Source: DATFFO01 sp035250025
GTDB taxonomy: Bacteria > Actinomycetota > Acidimicrobiia > Spongiisociales > ZC4RG35
Length of the DNA stretch: 17,457 bases
Assembly: GCA_035250025.1 (NCBI GenBank)
Contig: DATFFO010000031.1
Location: 1-17,457 of the forward strand
Reading direction: 5' to 3'
The notes below the pieces were generated by a model that saw only the letters and a list, made by a program, of their open reading frames with translations, did not search any database and had not been told where the DNA came from. A program made the translations under genes and the position numbers. Of this stretch, positions 12,869 through 17,457 are shown one piece after another; position 1 is the stretch's first letter, and each line of letters opens with the position of its first letter.

Positions 12869-13716
12869 CGCACGGCGGCGGATCCGCCCTCCAGTTCGGA
12901 CGCCACCTCGTCGGCCAGGTGGTAGGTCTCCTGTTCGCCCGGGAAGGCGCCGGAACGGACGTCGGCGACATAGGCAGCAGTGGCGTCGATGGCTCGTTTC
13001 CTCAGGTCCTCGTAGGTCCGTACGAACTTGGGGTAGTGGCCGAAGCCGAGCCCGAGCATGTCGGTGTACACCAGCACCTGGCCGTCCGTGTGGGGTCCCG
13101 CCCCGATGCCGATCGTCGGCACGGACACCTGCTCGGTGATCATTCGCGCCACCAGGTCCGGGACCCCTTCGAGCACGATCGAAAAGACGCCGGCCGACTC
13201 CAGTTCCTTGGCGTCCTGGATGAGACCACGCGCCGCCTCCAGTTCCCGGCCCTGGACCTTGTAACCACCCATGGCATGCACCGACTGGGGCGTGAGGCCG
13301 ATGTGGCCCTGGACCGGGATCTCGGCGCCCACGATCGCCTCGATCATCGGCGCTCGCCTTGCTCCGCCCTCGAGCTTCACCGCTTCCGCCCCACCCTCGC
13401 GGACGAGACGGCCGGCGTTGCGCAGCGTGTCCTCGCGGGAGATGTGATAGCTCAGCCAGGGCATGTCGACCACCACCAGCGGATCGGGTTTGGCCCGCGT
13501 CACCGCTTTGGCGTGGAGGACCATGATGTCGATGTCAACGCCGAGCGTGTCTTCCATGCCGTGGATCACGTTGGCGACGGAATCTCCCACCAGGACCATG
13601 TCGACACCGGCCTCGGATGCGATGCGGGCAGACGGATAGTCGTAGGCCGTGACCATGGCCAGTTTGGTGCCCCCCTTGCGGGCCCGCACCATCGGAACGG
13701 TGATCTTGTCACCCAT
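12865..13716 (-). CDS. panB: 3-methyl-2-oxobutanoate hydroxymethyltransferase
   Basis: A 283-residue cytoplasmic TIM-barrel enzyme, the first step of pantothenate (coenzyme A) synthesis: it adds a hydroxymethyl group from 5,10-methylene-THF to 2-oxoisovalerate. Seen: MVTAYDYPSARIASEAGVDM, VLVGDSVANVIHG with metal ligand D45, VVVDMPWLSY with D84, AVKLEGG with E116, GHIGLTPQSVHAMGGYKVQG, and FSIVLEGVP with the catalytic Glu near 183. Length is normal. The ATG at 13716 has GAGAGGAG upstream. It overlaps the DUF192 gene by four nt. No panC or panD is near. Confidence 0.96.
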   Translation of the reverse strand: MGDKITVPMVRARKGGTKLAMVTAYDYPSARIASEAGVDMVLVGDSVANVIHGMEDTLGVDIDIMVLHAKAVTRAKPDPLVVVDMPWLSYHISREDTLRNAGRLVREGGAEAVKLEGGARRAPMIEAIVGAEIPVQGHIGLTPQSVHAMGGYKVQGRELEAARGLIQDAKELESAGVFSIVLEGVPDLVARMITEQVSVPTIGIGAGPHTDGQVLVYTDMLGLGFGHYPKFVRTYEDLRKRAIDATAAYVADVRSGAFPGEQETYHLADEVASELEGGSAAVR

Positions 13717-13883
13717 CGGGACTCCTCTCTCCCCACCACGACGGGTTGGGGGATGTAGTCGGTGTTCGGTTGACCGTCGATGGGGGACCTCGGCCGCCGT
13801 GCGCGGTCGCCCGTGTCCGATGGGACGGTGAGTTCATGGTAACCGGTAAACGGCCATCGGTAATCGGTCGGACTGACGACCGA
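13717..13883. other. Intergenic region between nfo and panB
   Basis: No convincing gene. It contains the panB ribosome-binding site at its left edge, presumably the panB promoter (no good -35/-10 pair seen), and at 13849-13869 short repeats of the form CGGTAAnCGG. The right end merges with the hairpin at the nfo stop. Confidence 0.5.
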
Positions 13884-13888
13884 TTATC
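13859..13888 (-). terminator. Hairpin at the nfo stop codon
   Basis: GGTAATCGGTCG (13859-13870) pairs with CGACCGATTATC (13877-13888) around the 6-nt loop GACTGA; one G-U pair in a 12-bp stem. It contains the nfo stop codon and could end the pyrE-nfo transcript. No T run follows in the minus-strand sense. Confidence 0.5.
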
Positions 13889-14651
13889 GGAGACTGACCA
13901 CGGACCGGGCCCAGGCGAGGTCGGCGGCGTGGTCGGCCGCCGTGCCCGGGGTCTCGACGATGATCGGGCAATCGACGGCGGCCACCACCGCTGCCATGTC
14001 CGCCTCCGGGATCTCCCCGGTCCCCAGGTTGGCGTGGCGATCCCGCCGCGAGTCGAACGGATCGCGCGAGTCGTTGAGATGGACAAGGTCGATGCGCCCG
14101 GTCGCCACCAGTGTGCGGCTCACGAGCTCGTCCATCGGCTCTCCCCCCGCCCACGAGTGGCAGGTGTCGAGGACGAACCCGACTCCGAACTCCCCGATCT
14201 CCTGCCACAGACCGGCCAGGGCGTCGAGCCGCCGGGCGACCGCTTTGTCGCCACCGGCGGTGTTCTCGATCAGGATCGGGACCTCGGAGTCCACCTGCTC
14301 GAGGGCCTTGCGCCAGCGCAGGAAGCCCTCGGACACGTCGCCGTCGCCGGTGACATGGCCACCGTGGACCACCACCCCGGCCGCCCGGATCTCGGTGGCG
14401 GCGTCGCAGGTCTCCTGGAGGATCTTGCGACTCGGTATCCGCACCCGGTTGTTGTCTGCGCAGACGTTGATGAGGTACGGCGAGTGGACGTAGATCGGGA
14501 TGGGGCTGGCCGCCAGCTCGGCGGCATCGGTGCGCGGCGGTGGCTTCTTCCACGACTGCGGATTGGAGAGGAAGATCTGCACGACGTCGGCTTGGCGGGC
14601 GGCCGCCTCCTCCAGCGGTCGCTTACCCGGGGTGTGGGCTCCGAGCCTCAC
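13884..14651 (-). CDS. nfo: Deoxyribonuclease IV (AP endonuclease family 2)
   Basis: A 255-residue DNA-repair enzyme with a TIM barrel and three zinc ions; it cuts DNA at abasic sites. Seen in order: VRLGAHTPGKRPLEEAAARQ, QIFLSNPQSWKKP, IYVHSPYLINVC, VVVHGGHVTG, ILIENTAGG, FVLDTCHSWAGG, DLVHLNDSRDPFDSRRDRHA, NLGTGEI and IVETPG. These supply the His, Asp and Glu zinc ligands of the family. The GTG at 14651 overlaps the stop of the upstream gene as GTGA and lies at the family N-terminus; longer in-frame sequence upstream is Arg-rich and not protein-like. It is third in a pyrE-membrane protein-nfo string. Confidence 0.93.
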   Translation of the reverse strand: MRLGAHTPGKRPLEEAAARQADVVQIFLSNPQSWKKPPPRTDAAELAASPIPIYVHSPYLINVCADNNRVRIPSRKILQETCDAATEIRAAGVVVHGGHVTGDGDVSEGFLRWRKALEQVDSEVPILIENTAGGDKAVARRLDALAGLWQEIGEFGVGFVLDTCHSWAGGEPMDELVSRTLVATGRIDLVHLNDSRDPFDSRRDRHANLGTGEIPEADMAAVVAAVDCPIIVETPGTAADHAADLAWARSVVSLR

Positions 14652-15292
14652 GGCAACGGCGGAGAATGGCGGGCGACCACCACGGCCTGCTCGGCGACAC
14701 GGACGGCAACGACGTCGGCCCGCATCTCCCATTCGGTGGAGAAGAGGGCCACGGTATGGCGGTCGAACCGGCGAGCGGCCCATGGATTCTCCGGAAGAAG
14801 CGCCGCGTCCTTGACTTCGATGATGAGGACCTCGATCGGATCTCCGTCGTCTTCGAGGGTGCCGGCGTCGATGTCGTGGAGTGTCGTCCACGGCAGAAGC
14901 GTGGCTGGACGCCAAGGTCCCATCATCCGGACATGGACGCCGGAATCGTCGGTGCGCAGCATGGGGGCGGGGAAGAACAGCTCTTTCAGCCCCCACAGCA
15001 CCACTGCTCCCCCGATCACGACCATCGCCGTCGCCCAGATCTCATCCCTCGCCTCCAGCAACTGGGGTTCGTCAGGAAAGATGCGGGCGGTGAGCCAGGC
15101 GACGATGCGCTGTCTCCACAGCACATCGACCCCTATCACGATCATCGGCACGGCCAGCAGTGACGCCACCCATGTGCGGATCGTGGACCGACGGACCACC
15201 AGCGGCTCGATCAGGCGCTCAGGCACCGCATCGGGGGCATCGAGCGACTCCGGACGCGGCGCGTCGAGGTGGGTGACGTCCTCGGAGGTCAC
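14648..15292 (-). CDS. Uncharacterised two-helix membrane protein
   Basis: A 214-residue protein I cannot assign. Seen: a charged N-terminal tail of about 38 residues, two membrane segments (about 41-57, WVASLLAVPMIVIGVDVLW; and about 86-106, WATAMVVIGGAVVLWGLKEL), then a soluble domain of about 100 residues with alternating strands (LRTDDSGVHVRMMGPWRPAT, LLPWTTLHDIDAG, IEVLIIEVKDAALLP, HTVALFSTEWEMRADVVAVR). The arrangement resembles bacterial PH-like-domain membrane proteins, but that is an impression of shape. GTG start at 15292 and stop at 14648 form GTGA overlaps with pyrE and nfo, so it is tightly coupled to both. Confidence 0.8.
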   Translation of the reverse strand: MTSEDVTHLDAPRPESLDAPDAVPERLIEPLVVRRSTIRTWVASLLAVPMIVIGVDVLWRQRIVAWLTARIFPDEPQLLEARDEIWATAMVVIGGAVVLWGLKELFFPAPMLRTDDSGVHVRMMGPWRPATLLPWTTLHDIDAGTLEDDGDPIEVLIIEVKDAALLPENPWAARRFDRHTVALFSTEWEMRADVVAVRVAEQAVVVARHSPPLP

Positions 15293-15831
15293 AAGCTCAC
15301 TCCGAGTTCGGCGGGGGTGGCGAGGGCGACATATGTGAGCGAGCGGGCCGACATCAGGGCCTCCACGGTACCGCCGCTCCGATCGAATAGGACGATGGCC
15401 TGACGGACCTCCAACCCTGCCTGGTGGGCCACGTCAACCGCCTCGAGGAAGGCGGCACCGGTGGTGGTCGTGTCCTCCACGATGGCCACCCTCCTGCCGC
15501 TACCGACCGGCCCCACGAGGCGGCCACCGGTGCCATGGTCCTTGGCAGCCTTGCGGATGGAGAAGGCATCGACGGCTCCCCCCGAGAGAGTGGCGGTGGC
15601 GACGGCGATGGGGTCGGCCCCCATCGTCATGCCGCCGACCGCGGTGACGTCGGGGAGAAGGACCTCGAGCACAGCCGCCGCCACCAGCGGTGCCCCCGAG
15701 CCTGAGAAGGCGGTCTGACGGGCATCCATGTACCAATCGGCCACCTGTCCGGAAGCGAGGGTGAAGGGGCCGTCGGTGCGGAGCGAATGAGCTCGCAGGT
15801 GTTCGAGCAGGCGGGTCCGGGGGCCGGTCAT
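15289..15831 (-). CDS. pyrE: Orotate phosphoribosyltransferase
   Basis: A 180-residue enzyme of de novo pyrimidine synthesis, joining orotate and PRPP to make orotidine 5'-phosphate. Seen: GPFTLASGQVADWYMDARQT, the loop FSIRKAAKDHGTGGRLVGP that closes over the active site, and the PRPP-binding motif RVAIVEDTTTTGAAFLEAV (about 114-132). Length is typical for short actinobacterial PyrE. The ATG at 15831 lies 53 nt from the divergent AtuA-like gene. It leads a three-gene string with a membrane protein and nfo. No other pyr genes are near. Confidence 0.94.
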   Translation of the reverse strand: MTGPRTRLLEHLRAHSLRTDGPFTLASGQVADWYMDARQTAFSGSGAPLVAAAVLEVLLPDVTAVGGMTMGADPIAVATATLSGGAVDAFSIRKAAKDHGTGGRLVGPVGSGRRVAIVEDTTTTGAAFLEAVDVAHQAGLEVRQAIVLFDRSGGTVEALMSARSLTYVALATPAELGVSL

Positions 15832-15884
15832 CGGCGGGGATGGTATCGGCGACGTCGGACGGCAGCGCTTCTATCGTCCCCCCG

Positions 15885-17457
15885 GTGATCCGCATCGCCA
15901 ACTGCTCGGGGTTCTACGGCGACCGGCGGTCGGCGGCTCGGGAGATGGTGGAGGGAGGGCCGATCGACTACCTGACCGGCGACTACCTGGCCGAGTTGAC
16001 CATGGCTCTGCTCTGGCGGCATCGATCCCAGGATCCGGGGGGCGGCTACGCCCGTACCTTCCTGGGGCAGATGGAGGACGTCCTGGGCACCTGCCTCGAC
16101 CGGGGCATCAAGATCGTGTCGAACGCAGGAGGCCTCAACCCGGCCGGGCTGGCCGACGACCTCGGCACTCTCGCCGCCCGCCTCGGGCTGACTCCGACCA
16201 TCGCCACCGTGACCGGCGACGACCTGATGGAGCGGCTCGGCGAGCTCGACATCAGGTCGTTCGCAGACGGCTCCGCGCTGGCAGCCGCCGACTTCGAACC
16301 GGTGACTGCCAACGCCTATCTGGGCTGTTGGGGGATCGCGTCGGCGCTCGACGAGGGGGCGGATCTCGTCGTGACCGGGCGCGTCACCGATGCCGCCCTC
16401 GTGATGGGACCCGCCGCCCATCATTTCGGCTGGTCGCGCCAGGACTGGGACCGGCTGGCCGGGGCGCTGGTGGCCGGGCACGTGATCGAATGCGGCGCCC
16501 AGGCCAGCGGCGGGAACTTCTCCTTCTTCACCGAGGTGCCGGGTCTCGACCACGTCGGCTTTCCTCTGGTCGAGTTGGCCGAGGACGGGTCCTTCGTCGT
16601 GACCAAGCATCCCGGAACCGGGGGGATGGTCACGCCGGAAACCGTGACGGCCCAGCTTCTCTATGAGATCGGGGGCCATCGCTACTTCAGCCCAGACGTC
16701 ACCGCCCGCTTCGACACGATCCGCCTCACGGGTGATGGCGAGGACCGAGTCCGCGTCGACGGGGTCGTCGGCGAGCCTCCGCCGGAAACGCTCAAGGTGG
16801 CCGTGAACCGCCTGGGGGGCTACCGCAATCAGGTCAACTTCGTCATCACCGGACTGCAGGTGCGAGAGAAGGCGGCCGCCGCCGAGGACGCCCTGTGGGC
16901 GGCGACGGGTGGCCGCCACTCGTTCGCCTCTGCCGAAGTGCGCGTGCTGGGAGAGGAGGTGGCTGACCCGGCGTCGAACGAGGCGGCGATGGCGCGACTC
17001 AGCGTCACGGTCACGGACCTCGACCCTGACAAGGTCGGCCGGCACTTCTCGGGCACCGCCGTCGAGCTCGCCCTGGCGAGCTATCCGGGGTTCTTCCTGG
17101 CCGAGCCGCCAGGCGACGCCTCGCCATACGCGGTGTACTGGCCCGCCACGGTGCCGGGACCCGATGTGCCGGCCCAGGTGTCCATCGCCGGGAGGACCTG
17201 GTCCGTCCCTGGCACCCTCGGCGACGGGCCGGGCGCGATCGAGGACGAGGATGTCGCTTTCTCCCCTGATCCGCCGGGCGTCACGGTCCGGGTACCGCTC
17301 GGCGCGGTGGCCGGGACCCGCTCGGGCGACAAGGGGGGTGACGCCAACGTGGGCGTCTGGGTGCGCCAACCGGAGGCCTTCGGGTGGCTGGCCAGCTTCC
17401 TCACGATCGGGGCCTTGCGGCGCTTGCTTCCGGAGGCGGCCACCCTCGATATCGACC
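15885..17457 (+). CDS. AtuA-like acyclic terpene utilization family protein (DUF1446), partial
   Basis: An open frame of 524 codons with no stop before the right edge. Seen: VIRIANCSGFYGDRRSAARE at the start, then PIDYLTGDYLAELTMALLWR, IKIVSNAGGLNPAGLADDL, LVVTGRVTDAALVMGPAAHH, CGAQASGGNFSFFTEV, and a second domain with GTRSGDKGGDANVGVWVRQP, the hallmark of the AtuA C-terminal part. AtuA is needed for citronellol/geraniol breakdown in Pseudomonas, but many homologs occur without the rest of that pathway and their reaction is unknown. No carboxylase (atuC/atuF-like) genes are in the window. The GTG at 15885 fits the family N-terminus; no strong ribosome-binding site is seen. Only a few tens of residues are probably missing. 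Confidence 0.85.
   Translation, partial: MIRIANCSGFYGDRRSAAREMVEGGPIDYLTGDYLAELTMALLWRHRSQDPGGGYARTFLGQMEDVLGTCLDRGIKIVSNAGGLNPAGLADDLGTLAARLGLTPTIATVTGDDLMERLGELDIRSFADGSALAAADFEPVTANAYLGCWGIASALDEGADLVVTGRVTDAALVMGPAAHHFGWSRQDWDRLAGALVAGHVIECGAQASGGNFSFFTEVPGLDHVGFPLVELAEDGSFVVTKHPGTGGMVTPETVTAQLLYEIGGHRYFSPDVTARFDTIRLTGDGEDRVRVDGVVGEPPPETLKVAVNRLGGYRNQVNFVITGLQVREKAAAAEDALWAATGGRHSFASAEVRVLGEEVADPASNEAAMARLSVTVTDLDPDKVGRHFSGTAVELALASYPGFFLAEPPGDASPYAVYWPATVPGPDVPAQVSIAGRTWSVPGTLGDGPGAIEDEDVAFSPDPPGVTVRVPLGAVAGTRSGDKGGDANVGVWVRQPEAFGWLASFLTIGALRRLLPEAATLDID

Noticed and set aside
11333..12925. A 530-codon open frame on the plus strand
   Set aside because: It runs opposite ssb, rpsF and the DUF192 gene and begins with a poly-Pro stretch that is simply the reverse of the SSB glycine tract.
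13884..14996. A 370-codon version of nfo
   Set aside because: The 115 extra N-terminal residues are Arg/Pro-rich, overlap the membrane protein gene and lack family similarity; the GTG at 14651 has a GTGA overlap and the right N-terminus.
13746..15338. A 530-codon open frame on the plus strand
   Set aside because: It is the antisense of nfo and the coupled membrane protein gene, both with clear motifs or overlaps on the minus strand.
15828..17369. A 513-codon open frame on the minus strand
   Set aside because: It lies entirely opposite the AtuA-like gene, whose family motifs run the full length of the plus strand. The minus product is rich in Arg, Gly and His and matches nothing; long antisense frames are expected at this GC content.
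1..17457. CRISPR array, transposase, prophage or defence genes
   Set aside because: I found no spaced repeat array, no transposase or phage motif and no nuclease-helicase defence pair. The only mobile-type element is the endonuclease-bearing intein.

Overview
This is a GC-rich chromosomal window of about 17.5 kb that reads as an actinobacterium (phylum Actinomycetota). The dCTP deaminase is closest in its motifs to the mycobacterial bifunctional enzyme, there is an F420-type luciferase-like oxidoreductase, the rpsF-ssb-rpsR-rplI-dnaB order is conserved, and dnaB carries inteins at sites also used in mycobacteria. Many starts are GTG or TTG. A class-level assignment (for example an uncultured Acidimicrobiia) would be a guess. 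The genes are almost all housekeeping; there is no prophage, insertion sequence, CRISPR array or defence island.

Layout, left to right. 1-1681: a divergent zinc-type metal uptake locus. The znuA-like lipoprotein gene runs off the left edge; opposite it lie a Fur/Zur-family regulator and a ZnuC-like ATPase, separated from znuA by two tandem operator-like repeats. 1692-3668: a DUF4287 protein, a 41-aa lysine-rich protein with a strong ribosome-binding site, a family 4 glycosyltransferase (minus) and a possible 50-aa membrane protein. 3696-3816: tRNA-Gly(CCC) followed by a perfect 15-bp inverted repeat. 3843-5429: an LLM-class oxidoreductase (minus) divergent from dCTP deaminase, then a terminator hairpin. 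5439-7233: a DedA-family membrane protein and a phosphotransferase-fold protein, both minus.

7308-12208 (minus) is the replication/ribosome operon rpsF-ssb-rpsR-rplI-dnaB, driven by a near-consensus promoter at 12334-12362. Its dnaB encodes a 1033-residue precursor holding two inteins: a 155-residue mini-intein splitting the Walker A motif between Lys and Ser, and a 430-residue intein with an apparently intact LAGLIDADG endonuclease at the conserved RESG/SLEQD site. Removing both leaves a 448-residue DnaB of normal size. This is the most notable feature of the window.

12365-15831 (minus) holds two tightly packed gene strings: pyrE, a two-helix membrane protein and nfo (endonuclease IV), coupled by GTGA overlaps; then panB and a DUF192 lipoprotein, overlapping at TTGA. 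Divergent from pyrE, an AtuA-like (DUF1446) gene runs off the right edge. The links visible between genes are zinc supply (Zur/ZnuA/ZnuC, plus a zinc-ribbon form of S18), DNA replication and repair (SSB, DnaB, Nfo) and nucleotide or cofactor supply (Dcd, PyrE, PanB).
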